Shown here: piece after piece, positions 33,900 to 44,423 of the stretch
How the letters are laid out: each line of letters begins with the position of its first letter
Position numbering within the stretch: position 1 is the first letter of the stretch
NCBI GenBank assembly: GCA_963377175.1
Contig: CAUJNA010000469.1
Span: forward strand, 786,333 to 850,332
From: Effrenium voratum
Lineage: Eukaryota; Sar; Dinophyceae; Suessiales; Symbiodiniaceae
Direction of reading: 5' to 3'
Length of the DNA: 64,000 nucleotides
Notes under the pieces: model-generated
The model's input: only the letters and a program-made list of their open reading frames with translations
The model's database searches: none
Told to the model about the DNA's origin: nothing
Translations under genes and position numbers: made by a program

Positions 33900-35200
33900 A
33901 AGCTCGCAAACCTGCTAGTGAAACGGAGTCGATAATTCCACCCTTTCAGTGACGGAGGAAGCATCCCTGTAGCATTATCCACCCAAAAATGATTAGTTCC
34001 CCTTTAGTTTGGCTTCCCTTTCAGCCAAACCCAAAACGGGTTCCCCCCAAAACAAAACTCTGAGCACCCGAAACCGACTGGGCCCACGGTCACGGGGTCA
34101 CACTGGGCCACCGGGCGTCCCCTGGAAGGTCAGACCAGGCACCGGAACCTTGGAGGGGCGCAACTCCCTTTTTGACAACTCCATAAGGCCTTAAGGGCTC
34201 ATCCTTGGCTTATCAAAGTAAAAAAACCTCCTAGGGGCCCATGACTTGGAGAACCAGCCTTTTTCCTTTTACATTCTAAAGGCTGGTTCCCTGTCACCCA
34301 AAAAATGCACATGAAAACGATGTTTCGCCCATCTCATTGTGCCAAGTTTGCTTGAGGGGCATAGGACCCCTGGTCTGTCTTTGGCTGGCGGATTTTGAAG
34401 GGAAAACCACCAAAGCGAGCTTCAGGGCTACCTCTAGAACCGGGTCATCGTGGACAACCCGGCCCAACTCGAAGCTGACAACGTGTTTGGCACCTCCTTA
34501 GGTAGGCAATAGGTAGGTTGGCACACACAGCACATTTGGTGCAATGTTGGACCTGCTTCCGAACATGGGACGTCTATTGCAGAAAGCTCAACACCCCGAA
34601 GCTGTTTTGGGGAGTCTTCAATGATAGACATATTTGTCGCGAGCAAAAAACGATGCCTTTTCTTGTTCAAGGATGGTGTATCTAAGTCTTTCTCAACTCA
34701 GAGGTTCTTAGATCAACGAAACTCAACTTTGCAAGTGGTTCCCAAACCATATTTTTTAGGCAAGCTCTATTCACAAAAAGGGCAAGCCCAATGAGTCGCA
34801 CAAAGGTGGGGGTGCCGGGAGCTCCTGATCTGGTTTGATATGACTATTTCGAGGTCTGCTTTGTCAAGTTTGGACTCCGGGGTCTCGAAGTCAAAGCCTC
34901 AGCCTTTTACTTTTAAAGGCTGGTTCACCCCGAGCTCTGAGAACTCTGAGATCAAGCCTTGGCAATATTAAATTTCGAGTCGGCAAGACACAATTAAGTT
35001 TTGGGGCTCCGCGCGGCGGGGGGGATCAAGGTCCAGCAATAAGAAATCCCTTGAACTATCTTGCACTGGCATCCGACATGCTGAACAAATGATCCGTGTG
35101 GGCTGTTTCTGCTAAGGAAGTGACATCCTGGTGGGCAGGTGCTGCTGCAACTGTTCATGCCAGCTGGTTTGATCAAGCCTTGAAAAACGTACCAATTTTG
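33900..35200. other. no supported gene; small hairpins
   Basis: GAACCAGCCTTT...AAAGGCTGGTTC at 34252-34290 forms a hairpin, and its right arm recurs at 34893-34925 (AGCCTTTTACTTTTAAAGGC). A weak minus frame at 34670-34434 was not accepted. Confidence 0.45.
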
Positions 35201-35214
35201 CAGGGAGAGATGAC

Positions 35215-35343
35215 CCTACAAAGCTGCATCAACAACGACAGCGGCATATCTGCTAGCATGCTCCGACCTGTCCCAGGATCCGGGCTGCGCATGCCAACAA
35301 GGACCCGCTCCACCATGTCATCAAGGCCTGAGTCGGAATTGGA
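35215..35343 (-). CDS. internal exon adjoining an inverted-repeat element
   Basis: 43 codons, phase 0 at both ends, run from the acceptor CCCAAG to a GT donor at 35214. The peptide is S-N-S-D-S-G-L-D-D-M-V-E-R-V-L, then R-S-P-D-P-G-T-G. The exon abuts the end of a family-D element (35343-35450), whose terminal bases lie at the acceptor. Confidence 0.4.
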
Positions 35344-35450
35344 CTTGGGTGCTGTAGATCCCCCAGCAAAAAGTTTAGGTTGAAAGGAAACATGAGGGGA
35401 ATCCAACAAGTTGAAGCCTAATGATCCAACCCAATAGCAGTAGAGTGGAC
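35343..35450. mobile_element. family-D TIR element
   Basis: CTTGGGTGCTGTAGATCCCC, then CAGCAAAAAGTTTA, ending GATCCAACCCAATAGCAG. Its left end coincides with the acceptor of exon 35343-35215. Confidence 0.65.
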
Positions 35451-35499
35451 TGCCAACTCTCCCCCCCCCCCACGGTTTGGCACACCCAGTCAGAAAACT

Positions 35500-35629
35500 T
35501 AGGCGCCGCGCGGTGATCTGGTAGGGCAGATCCCAGCTTTGGCCTCATGGGAACACGAAAAATGCGACATGCAATGGAGCGGAGAAAACAACCGGCCCCA
35601 ATCGCCAGCACGAAGAATGGGAAGCCAAG
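35500..35629 (-). CDS. candidate exon with a hydrophobic segment
   Basis: From the acceptor GCTTCAG, the frame reads L-G-F-P-F-F-V-L-A-I-G-A-G-C-F-L-R-S, a possible membrane span, then a basic stretch. Another minus frame is also open. The 3' edge is unclear. Confidence 0.3.
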
Positions 35630-36149
35630 CTGAAGCAATATAAACGCATGCTTCTTTCGGTGAAAACTGCAAGCTAGCCAGCAGGCACATGCCCAGCGAC
35701 CTTTTACTGCGCTTGCAAGCGCGTAAAGCGTCGGTCGGTACTCCTCTCATCCAAGCGTGGTGAATCATTTTACCTACTTTGCCTTGGTCAGGTCAGTAGA
35801 ACATCGTCTCACACAGCGCGTCATGCCGCACATCTGGTCCTTGGAGTCGGCTTCGACACATCGTTCCCACATGCCAAACTCACAGTGCAACCAGGCCAAC
35901 GCAGGCAACAAATGCATTCATCAACCATCCGAGTACCGTCCGCTTCAAGCGCCTGGGCCCTCTTCCATTGCACGGACAACACATGCCATTGAACAACATC
36001 GGTGGCGCAAAACTTGTGCGGCTGGAGGGTCGGTGATCGCAATTGATCAACTTGCCATTCTCCTTGTCCAAGCACAGGTAGTCACCTCAGGTAGAAACTC
36101 TGGGAAGCAAAGTCCATCCTGCTTAATTGAGGAATCCTAGTTGAACAGG

Positions 36150-37200
36150 CTCCCTGCTGTTGGAACCTTACCGATTCAAAGTCTGTGTTGGCTGGCCCCT
36201 TCAAATCAGCAACCACAGGGCATAGTTCATGTTGGCAAGGGTAGCACAAGTGCTCAAACAAACATTGAGGAACCCGACACAGAGGTCCTGGTGTGGACCA
36301 TGTTCCTTTTAAAGGGACCCCAAACGTCAGGTTCCATGCTCATTGGTTGGAGGGTGCCTGAAACAGCAAGGGCGACTATGCCAGACCCCAAGGCCTGGCA
36401 AGGAATGATTCCTTTGACCCGGAGGCCTGGCAATTCTCAAACTCGACTAAACCAATAACATCTAAACCGATACATGGGTGTGGGTCAAAAACAAGTATAC
36501 AAAATGGGTTGCCCTGGTATATGGCAAAAAGGGACGAAAATATGTGGTCTGGATTAATGTTGACCCATACCAATACATGTTAAATATGTTAAGTTACTAA
36601 AGAGCAACTTCTGAGCTCGACCGAGGCCGCAAACCGATGAACTCTAAACAGCATCGATCACTCAAACACGAACATTGCCAAACTCAACACAATGTCAGGG
36701 GAGTGGTTGAGGGAAACCCCTAATAGAGAGAATTAAAACATGCTGCAACAATTGAATCAACACTGAGCCAATACTATTCAAAGAATAGTTGAAGCAGTGC
36801 AAAGCCAATACTCCCTAAGCCAGACAAACTAGATGCGATTGGCTCAGGCCCGAAACAGCCGAATTCTACATGACATCCTTTACCAAAAAAAGCCACCCAA
36901 ACAAAGTGTGGTAAAAGGAAGCCCCTAACGGGGAAATATGATGAGATGTTTAGGGTAAGGAGAGAGCGACATGGCACCAAATGCACCAAATACTAAACCA
37001 ATACAAAAACAATGCAGCAAAGGATTCTAAACTGGGACTGGCCAGCACTGACCTGAGCGATGTTACACCAGTACTAAACCAAGTTAAAACAGAGAGGACC
37101 CAAGTCGATTCCGAATGTGTCGCAGGTCCAACATATTGTCATTGTTGTTTGCTTTCTTTTTAATACCACAAGGTGGTCACCACTTACAACCAATTGCTTC
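36150..37200. other. no supported gene
   Basis: AT-richer unique DNA with one family-B element (36473). Confidence 0.5.
36473..36580. mobile_element. family-B TIR element
   Basis: Ends CATGGGTGTGGGTCAAAA and TTGACCCATACCAATACATG; interior AT-rich. ACATG flanks both ends. Confidence 0.7.
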
Positions 37201-37343
37201 TATGTGCGGCTCAAGTTTTCCAAAGCCGTATGGGTTTCTCAAAACTAGGGACCTTTCTTGCAGGTGATTGGCTTCCTTTTGGTTCCCCCTTTAAACCCAT
37301 CGGAAAAAAGAAGAAGTTGTTCTTATTTTGGAGCCACGCCCAC

Positions 37344-37470
37344 CTCCAAGTCCTAGCTGCTCCTGGGGGCTTCAAAACGGCGGAACTGAGGCAAGCGCCA
37401 ACTTTGCCTTCGATGGTGCCACCACCCTCCACGTCGGTGTCGTCGCCCCACTTCCAACCGCCCTCACATG
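37344..37470 (-). CDS. internal exon, Gly/Asp-rich
   Basis: Acceptor GGTCAG (37472-37471) and GT donor (37343); 41 codons in phase 1-2. The peptide is C-E-G-G-W-K-W-G-D-D-T-D-V-E-G-G-G, then a short Lys/Ala stretch. Codon bias is good. Not recognised. Confidence 0.45.
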
Positions 37471-37589
37471 CTGACCATTGCGGGGGATCGATAGGCCGTT
37501 TGACCTATACAGCCGACCTCTCATGGAAACAACATACGTCCCTGACGATGGCGTGCTACTGAATTGCCAAGGTGCTGAGCAAACAAGTC

Positions 37590-37701
37590 CTAGGTCCTCC
37601 AGCAGAGAGGTTAGAATAAGGGTACCCTGTTTTCTGCAGTTTATTTTAGTAGGGGAATCCTCCCCAACAAAAAAGTAAAAGGGCACTACTAGGAGACCTA
37701 G
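37590..37701 (+). mobile_element. family-A TIR element with 5 bp target duplication
   Basis: 112 bp with ends CTAGGTCCTCCAGCAG and CTACTAGGAGACCTAG. AAGTC is repeated exactly at 37585-37589 and 37702-37706, the clearest insertion footprint of the family. Confidence 0.85.
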
Positions 37702-38031
37702 AAGTCAGTTGAATTGGCTTGACGAAGCAAACACCGGGAGGCAGGATGCAGCCATGCCGCTTCCTTGAAGTTCCCACCTTGGCAAACGCTACGGCAGCGG
37801 TCTCGGATTGGGAACTGAACACATCCACTTGGGCTTGAGGTTGTTCCCTTATGCGACCGTGTTGCTCCTCAAACATTTACAAGTTGTCTACCAATACCGC
37901 GAGAATAGAATGTGAACCTCACCGACACCAAAGTGATGGATCCCCAAATTTGCGGAACCTTCATCATTGGTTGCCCAGATCACTTCAGCAGGTTGTCCAA
38001 GGTCCGAAAGGGTCAGGTAGTTTAACATCAC

Positions 38032-38172
38032 CTGTAAAATCTCTCCGAAGATGGCATCTGCAGTGCTGCGTCTCTCAAGGCTTCTAAAGCCAAGCAGCCG
38101 ATCCATCCCTTCTCCGCTGTGGTGAATTTCTTCTGCAGGATCCAAAGTCTTGCCTTGTCAGCCTCGAGTTTG
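38032..38172 (-). CDS. internal exon, helical
   Basis: From GTCTCAG to a GT donor at 38031, phase 2-2. The chosen frame is K-L-E-A-D-K-A-R-L-W-I-L-Q-K-K-F, then C-L-A-L-E-A-L-R-D-A-A. A second frame is also open for 85 residues, so the frame choice is tentative; the first has the more typical helix composition. Confidence 0.4.
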
Positions 38173-38202
38173 CTGAGACCCGGAGGATTTTTTTTCTTCT
38201 TA

Positions 38203-38444
38203 TCAACACTGCATCAAACCGGTCCTTTTCGAGGAATGTAAGGAATTCGCAATGGGAACCCTGGATATGTGCTGTTCGCCCCTTTTGGGAGTGCGGGGGT
38301 GGTCGAGGCGGGGGGGTGGCGGTTCTTCTTGGGGCCCTTTGGCAAAGGCAGGATTGATGCCAAGCAAGGCCAGCCGTGGCTGCACATCAAGCCATTGCGC
38401 TTGAAACAGGAGCACAGGCCCGCAGGATCCCGCAGGAATGGCCT
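38203..38444 (-). CDS. candidate 3' exon
   Basis: After CACTTAG, the frame reads A-I-P-A-G-S-C-G-P-V-L-L-F-Q-A-Q-W-L, then L-L-G-I-N-P-A-F-A and a Pro-rich stretch. It is open to TGA 38205-38203. A donor before the stop is possible. Not recognised. Confidence 0.4.
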
Positions 38445-38636
38445 CTAAGTGGGAGGCGAGAGGGCTGATCAGTGAACACCACTAAACCGACAAAGAGGGT
38501 ACTGTCGAGCTTGGACCAACCAACCTGATTTGAAAGGTTTCCAAATTATAAAGGAATCCCTGTCAAAAGGGAATAACCTATGAATCAACTGAAGGGTTCC
38601 CATTCAAGAACAAGGATTCGTTGATAAATCGGCCAC

Positions 38637-38726
38637 CTATGAATCGACTGCGTAGCATCGGTTCCCATAGAAATCGAAGCCAGCCTCTGCCTTGGGCATC
38701 GCCAGCTCCTGAGCGATGCAGGCGTC
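38637..38726 (-). CDS. short 3'-terminal exon with two Cys
   Basis: After TTGCCAG, 29 codons read D-A-C-I-A-Q-E-L-A-M-P-K, then G-F-D-F-Y-G-N-R-C-Y and a TAG stop. Codons look coding. The frame also extends upstream (V-G-W-Q-F-C-I-R-I-F), so the true acceptor may be earlier. Confidence 0.4.
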   Translation of the reverse strand, partial: DACIAQELAMPKAEAGFDFYGNRCYAVDS

Positions 38727-39339
38727 CTGGCAATGCGGAGGCGGGGGGTGTGGGGCGAAAATGCGTATGCAGAACTGCCAGCCAACCCCCACATCTTGGT
38801 CCAAGAATGAGCCTTGTACAAAAGAAATGGATGGCATGTCGAAAAAGGGAAGGCAAGTGGGTGAAGTGTTCCGCAAGTACCATATACACCAACAGCATCT
38901 CCTGGCATAGGGGGGGTAGGGGGCGAGTGTAGGGTGAGTTTAAGGGCAGGTTGGGGAATGGTTTCGGGTGGGGTTAGGGTTGATGTTCTTCTCCGTGCGG
39001 GCTCACTAAGGTTGGCTTGGGATGCTTTAGGGTGCATTTCTGGGGTGGGTGCTGCGTAAGTTCGGTCTGTAGCACAAAGCGCGGGCTGTTGGCTTGGGCT
39101 TGGTTTTCAGGTGGGTTTCCAGCTGGTGGATTAGGCTGGGTGCCGGACGCAGTCAATGCATGTTTCAAGCAGCCCCAGCCTCCAAGGTCTGGGGTTGGTT
39201 TAGCTTTGAAGGCCGGGCTTCGGCTGGGTTTCGGTTTTTGGCCGTTAGCGCAAAATTCAGAAGCGTTGGAAAGCCAGCCCTGCTAAAAGCACTTACTTCT
39301 TAGGTGGGTTGAATGAACCCACAACCACTAAACCAAAAA

Positions 39340-39968
39340 AAAAACTGTGAGCAGGGGATGTGTCCAGTGGGCTAAGCACTAAACCAACAAACAGAAAACT
39401 GTGAGCAGGGGATCTGTCCACTGGGCTAAGCACTAAACCAACAAAAAAAAAGTGAGCAGGGGATCTGTCCACTGGGCTAAGCACTAAACCAATAAAAAGA
39501 AACTGTGAGCAGGGGATCTGTCCACTGGGCTAAGCACAACCAAAAAAAAACTGTGAGCAGGGGATCTGTCCACTGGGCTAAGCACTGAACCAACAAAAAT
39601 AAACTGTGAGCAGGGGATCTGTCCACTGGGCTAAGCACCAAACCAACAAAAAGAAACTGTGAGCAGGGGATCTGTCCACTGGGCTAAGCACTAAACCAAC
39701 AAACAAAAAACTGTGAGCAGGGGATCTGTCCACTGGGCTAAGCACTAAACCAACAAAAATAATCTGTGAGCAGGGGATCTGTCCACAGGGCTAAGCGCTA
39801 AACCAACAAAAAAACTGTGAGCAGGGGATCTGTCCACTGGGCTAAGCACTAAACCAACAAAAATAATCTGTGAGCAGGGGATCTGTCCACTGGGCTAAGC
39901 ACTAAACCAACAAAAAAACTGTGAGCAGGGGATCTGTCCACTGGGCTAGGCACTAAACCAACAAAAAA
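39340..39968. repeat. 12-copy ~52 bp minisatellite
   Basis: The unit GTGAGCAGGGGATCTGTCCA, then CTGGGCTAAGCACTAAACC and A-rich filler, starts at 39347, 39401, 39452, 39505, 39553, 39606, 39658, 39712, 39764, 39816, 39867 and 39920. Only the A-run length and a few bases vary. The TGTCCACTGGG part resembles the family-E element end. Confidence 0.9.
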
Positions 39969-40127
39969 ACAATGTGGTCGTACAAACTCTCCAAGTTTCT
40001 TGAGTTTGAATCATTGAACCCTCGCACCACGTCCTTCGTCTCGTTGTGGAGCACCATAGGGCCCACCAGGTAGCGACGATCTTGGCATGGCGAAGACACA
40101 TAAAAATTGCGGCACATGGTACGAGAG

Positions 40128-40239
40128 AAGGTCCTCCAGTGGAGAGGCTACAATAAGGGTACCTTTTTTTTCTGTAGTCTATTTTAGTAGGGGAGCCCTC
40201 CCCCAACAAAGGGTGAAAGGGCACTACTGGGAAACCTAG
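40128..40239 (+). mobile_element. family-A TIR element
   Basis: Ends AAGGTCCTCCAGTGG and CTACTGGGAAACCTAG; core identical in layout to 37590-37701. Confidence 0.75.
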
Positions 40240-40581
40240 AAGGTCTGTTCACGACTGAAACGGTCCTATGAAGAAACTACCCACCGGTCAATGCTGCCGG
40301 GGGGAAAAAACTACGCGGAGTTGCAAAGCAGGAAAGGCATAGGCGAGGGGCGAGGAACGGCGAACCTTCTTGGGCACCGGAAGTTTCATGATACACAAAG
40401 AGCATATACATGTACATGCACATATCTATATATATATATTGCACGTATCTACATACATATGTATATATATATATATATTTATTCGCACATTTCTATATAT
40501 TTTTCTATTTATATACAAATATGTACACATGTATCAATACATTATGTGCTTCATCAGCTTTAGGCATCTCAAGGGCCACCG

Positions 40582-40740
40582 CTCGGAGCCGCGCACTACG
40601 GACCCCCCCGGTACCTCATGCTGGAGGCGTGCGCCACGGCTCACTGCGCCAAGCGTCGAGCCGGTCGGCAGATCTTGCAAGCCACCGTGCACGCCTCCTT
40701 CTTCTTGTCCGCCCGGGACCTCAGCGACGATTTGGTCGGA
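40582..40740 (+). CDS. plus-strand exon, high G/C third positions
   Basis: The plus frame after CTCAAG reads G-A-A-H-Y-G-P-P-R-Y-L-M-L-E-A-C, then A-K-R-R-A-G-R-Q-I-L-Q-A-T-V and F-F-L-S-A-R-D-L-S-D-D-L. Third positions are ~85% G/C, higher than in the best minus frame. It is one of only two convincing plus-strand exons in the window. The 3' edge is undefined. Confidence 0.45.
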
Positions 40741-40890
40741 AGAAGCACGCGGACCTGCGGATGGGTTGCAAAATCCAGTTTGCGCCACGAAATGAAACGA
40801 CGGGACACCGTGGTTGCTGGGAATTTACACGCGGGTCAGCATTCCGGGGCTTCTTATGTGGTGCAAGATTTCGTCCATCCACAGTAGCAC

Positions 40891-41100
40891 CCTGAGAAAC
40901 GCCAGTAAAGTACCAAACTGCTGATTCCGAGGCAGGAACAAAAACGCTTCCATCAGGCCCTGCCACACAAATATTCACAAAGTGCCACAAGCTTCATGAA
41001 ATCACACGTGCACAGTTCACCAGGCTGCCATCCAATTTCACTGGGCAGTTCGGTCTTGCGTGTCTTTGCTTGGCAGCACAACTTTTTCTTAACCCAAATG
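40891..41100 (-). CDS. two phase-matched exons, unrecognised
   Basis: Exon 41100-41021 (I-W-V-K-K-K-L-C-C-Q-A-K) ends at a GT donor in phase 1. Exon 40959-40891 starts in phase 1 (P-D-G-S-V-F-V-P-A-S-E-S-A-V-W-Y-F-T-G) and can end at a GT donor at 40890. The frame stays open further, but beyond it enters repeat-like sequence. The intron is 61 bp. Confidence 0.4.
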
Positions 41101-41451
41101 CTGTGGGGCGGAGCCGGCAGGCAAGGTTGTTTCATCACAACGCCATCCGGAAAAGGAGGAGCCTGCGACCATTGAAACTGCCAAAGCGAGCGCGTGCATC
41201 CTACGCCTGATTAACTAACACGCATGTGTGGCTTTAAAAAGAAACACTACAAAACACATGGCTGCTCTTGCTCCGACTGAATGCAACACGACCTGCTAGC
41301 CACTCCAACTGGCCACAAAACACTGGGCCAGTGCTGTCTGGTGGCTTTTCCTCCTCCAACAGGAAGTTGTCCCCGGAGTCTGTGGAAGTCCAGCCTGCAA
41401 TATTCGCTTGCCTCTCGCTTACTCGGCCCTCTGGTCAGTCGTCCGACATCA

Positions 41452-41565
41452 GGATGCCCAAGATGGGTGTGGCTCAAAACCAAACGGGAGGGGTTACGCA
41501 GGTTTTGGGCCATGTTTCCACCTACCGGGTTCCATTTTGGTTGCGGCTTTTGGAGCCACAGCCAG
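41452..41565. mobile_element. family-B TIR element
   Basis: Starts GATGGGTGTGGCTCAAAACC and shares GTTACGCAGGTTTTGG, CATGTTTCCACNTACC and GGTTCCATTTTGGT with the copies at 42067 and 63281. Confidence 0.65.
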
Positions 41566-41952
41566 ATCTTCTCAAACCCCCTCCTTCCCTGACTGATCCC
41601 GCTTCCTTTTTTTCTGTCTGCATTTGCTTGTGCACGAATACAGCCCACCAGAAGTGGCGCATCAGGGTAGCAATGCGTAAGTATTGGAATTTGCAAGCAC
41701 ATTTCAAGGGATTGACATGTGAATGAGCACCATGTTTGCTTCTCGCGCTCCTTGTCTATTTCTGCTTTGCGAGTACACATGTGCCAAATCTTAACATTGC
41801 CTACAGGTCACGTTCCCGAATGCGAGCAAGTTGGAGAACAAACAGTGGAAAACTTGTTGGTGCTCAATAGAATGAACCCAGAGGTCCCCTTGAAGGAAAC
41901 CACAAAGGATGGTGTATGAGAATCATTCCAACTCATCCCCTGCCTATCTCAC

Positions 41953-42066
41953 CAGCAAGGAAGCCCGGATGGCAAGCTGCGCACAGGCGCGCACCCCGCC
42001 TTCCTTGCACTCCCCGTCCGCCGCGGCGGTGCGAAATGCCTCGGGCCAGCGATTCGCCGATGCCAT
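41953..42066 (-). CDS. candidate first or internal exon beside an inverted-repeat element
   Basis: ATG at 42066 starts M-A-S-A-N-R-W-P-E-A-F-R-T-A-A-A-D-G-E, followed by C-K-E-G-G-V-R-A-C. 38 codons run to a canonical GTGAGA donor. The first bases overlap the end of a family-B element (42067-42190), and no AG acceptor lies near the start. Either this ATG is used or the element has inserted at the old exon edge. Confidence 0.45.
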
Positions 42067-42190
42067 GGGAATCCCCAAATGGGTATGGGTCAAAATAAAC
42101 CCACCAGGATATGGACTGCAGGTACGCCATGTTTCCACTCATATATGCCAGGGTTCCATTTTGGCTACCTATATTTGACCCGCAGCCACG
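42067..42190. mobile_element. family-B TIR element abutting an exon
   Basis: Starts AAATGGGTATGGGTCAAAAT and ends ATTTGACCCGCAGCCACG. One end lies within a few bases of the exon 42066-41953, the other just beyond the donor of exon 42274-42214, so the element occupies nearly the whole interval between the two. Confidence 0.7.
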
Positions 42191-42213
42191 CCGCGACGAA
42201 CAACAAATGAGAC

Positions 42214-42274
42214 CTGACGAAGTTGATCGAGCGGCCTTCTTGTGCTTCAGGGCAGCCTGCATCTCGCTCTCTTC
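42214..42274 (-). CDS. short internal exon
   Basis: Acceptor ATGCCAG and donor TCAG|GTCTC; 20 codons: E-E-S-E-M-Q-A-A-L-K-H-K-K-A-A-R-S. Helical, coding-like. It ends in phase 1, just before a family-B element in the next intron. Confidence 0.4.
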
Positions 42275-42543
42275 CTGGCATGGACCGCAGGCTCAGTTGC
42301 CACGGAAAAAAAAGGCGATCACCTTTTGGGGCCATGACTCTAAGACTGGACCAAATCAGGGAAAGCAAAAGGTTAAAAGGTCCATTCGCTTTGGGCAAGC
42401 GAGCAGACATGTTTCGAAGCTTTCGAACATCTCCCTGTCACAGGGTGATGCCACTTTTAGCAGAGGCCGTCCACAAAATTCCTACTAGCCCATTCAGCTT
42501 CGCCAAGGTACCCACACATTCAGGCACGCTTGTGGCGAACCAC

Positions 42544-42709
42544 CTAGGGCAGCGTTTGAACATCGGCCCGAAACCCAAAACCACGGCCCGTCATGTGCGA
42601 GTTCGCGCGAAAGATCTGTTCCACCACCCCCATAAAGCATAGCAGAGACACAAACTTGTCATGGCCGCCTTTGCCGAACTCAAGGTTTCGGTTGGGCCAC
42701 CAAAAACAC
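42544..42709 (-). CDS. 3'-terminal exon
   Basis: After CTGTAG, 54 codons run to TAG 42546-42544: F-W-W-P-N-R-N-L-E-F-G-K-G-G-H-D-K-F, then L-C-F-M-G-V-V-E-Q-I-F-R and G-R-G-F-G-F-R-A-D-V. Good coding composition. Not recognised. Confidence 0.5.
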
Positions 42710-42778
42710 CTACAGGTGTAAAAACAAACACATGCGAGACTTGTCGGCTGTAAAAAACAAACGGAAAAAATGCGTCGC

Positions 42779-42845
42779 CTCGGTTTCCTTCGCCGCTTCC
42801 CCGAAGTTGCCGTTCGCCGTGGCGCAGACATCCGCGATGCATGCA
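42779..42845 (-). CDS. short internal exon
   Basis: From GCCCAG, 22 codons read A-C-I-A-D-V-C-A-T-A-N-G-N-F-G-E-A-A-K. A GC donor (GAG|GCGACG) would end it in phase 0. Codon bias is strong. It does not join the flanking exons in phase, so a further exon or another edge is needed. Confidence 0.4.
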
Positions 42846-43121
42846 CTGGGCGCAAGTTGCTAAGAACTGCCAATGCACAATGACAACTGCACACAAAAAA
42901 ATGGGAAGGCAACAAAATTCAGACCACCAAAATTGGATGAAAGCTGGTTGAGCAACCACCTTTCCATCATTTCAGCCAGGACATCGTGACGTACACAGCT
43001 CTTTATGATTGCGTGACACTGGGGCCACGGCTTGTAGGTTGCTTCCTGTCAAGCACATGCCCGGAATGTGCGAGAAACAGTGCGAAAGAAGCCAAGCACA
43101 TCTCCGCAGCCACTTGTCAAC

Positions 43122-44286
43122 CTGCCCTCGCCTGGGTTGCCTGGGCCTCTTCATCCTCTTCGAGTTCCTCTTGCTCTTCCTTGGCATGTCTGAAGGCCAG
43201 CCACAAGACACGCAGCATCGCATCTCCGAATTAGCAAGGAGCATGGGTTCATGCGAAGACGGCCTACGCCTCCCAAGAAAAGGAGCCCTCAGTGCATGCA
43301 ACGCCTTCCCGCGGCCATGCGGCAACAAACAGCTTGCTTACGCAAGGTACCGGACCCAGCGCGGTGCTTGCCCGGCTGCATAGCCAAGCGTCCTCCGTCT
43401 CTTCCTTTTTGAGGACCGCACAATCCTTCTGTGCTTCCTGCATCGCATGGTGCTGGCACCTGGCCTTTCAATCTGATGTTCACTGGTTTCTCATGGGAAG
43501 ACATGAGACTTCCGGCTGTCCTCGAGCGCCTTGCCAGTGCATAGCCTTAGTCGAACATTGAGCCAACCGCCCTCGACAAAGACGGCGTTCATTCTTGCTA
43601 CGGCCTGCAGGGGAGTTCTCACTATCTGCTCAAGGAGGAAAACTTTGGCCAGCTGCGGCGTAGAATCGCGTTTCGAGGGAGCCAAGGAATTGGAGCTGCA
43701 TAAGGCAGAAAACAAAATGATACTTGGAAGACTGCATATGTGAGAAATGGGAAGCAACATGCAACAAGGCATAGCAGCCTAGACCAGGGCTCTATTCAAC
43801 CACTTGCAGCCTGCACATGTAGGACTGCGTCGTGTACTCAAAGAATTGGAACAAAGTCAAACAAAGCCTCACCGTGCCGCCTGACGCACTGACTGAACAA
43901 CACGCCAAAAGCAGAAAAGATCCACACGCTGGGGATCAGGGTCAATCACAGTGCGACCATGTTTCCTCCAAACTGAGAATTGTTGGTGAATGATGCTACA
44001 TTGTCACGTGGTGGGCGTGGTGCATAACACCTGTCCATCTGAAGTGTCTCGACCCAAAAAAGAACCCACCAGTTGGCCAAGATCTCCAAAGGCCGCCAAG
44101 AAGCTGGGGCTCGTCACTGACTTTTAGCGACTGGTTGAGCGCCAGAGTTTCAATGCCATCTTCCACATCATCTGTGTCCAGCCTGGGGCTCCAGAAAGCT
44201 GTTCTTGGGACCCACTTGGTGCAAAAGTTCGGGGCACAGGGATGGATGGCCCATGGACCATGTGGCGCTTCAAAACTCGCGGCCAT
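43122..44286 (-). CDS. two-exon 5' part of an unrecognised gene
   Basis: ATG at 44286 has TGA immediately upstream in frame. Exon 1 (44286-44031) is 85 codons: M-A-A-S-F-E-A-P-H-G-P-W, later C-T-K-W-V-P-R-T-A-F-W and D-T-D-D-V-E-D. It ends at a GT donor in phase 1. Exon 2 (43223-43122) starts in phase 1 with A-M-L-R-V-L-W-L-A-F-R and a run of Glu/Gln (E-E-Q-E-E-L-E-E-D-E-E) and ends at GT. A long foldback element (44308-44423) lies just upstream of the ATG. Family unknown. Confidence 0.5.
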
Positions 44287-44307
44287 TCAACATGGCTTAC
44301 TTCCCAG

Positions 44308-44423
44308 GATTAATAAACCCGTCCCATTATTAGGGGGGTGTTCTCTCCAAAAGTGATAAATCCCCACTAAAAGGGGACACCCCCCTATTAATCAACATGG
44401 GGTTTATTAATCCGGGGTTAACA
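44308..44423. mobile_element. long foldback element upstream of a start codon
   Basis: Left arm GGATTAATAAACCC, then ATTATTAGGGGGGTG, mirrors right arm CACCCCCCTATTAAT, then GGGTTTATTAATCC, leaving a short loop. The arms are ~40 bp each. It lies 22 bp upstream of the ATG at 44286. Confidence 0.75.
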
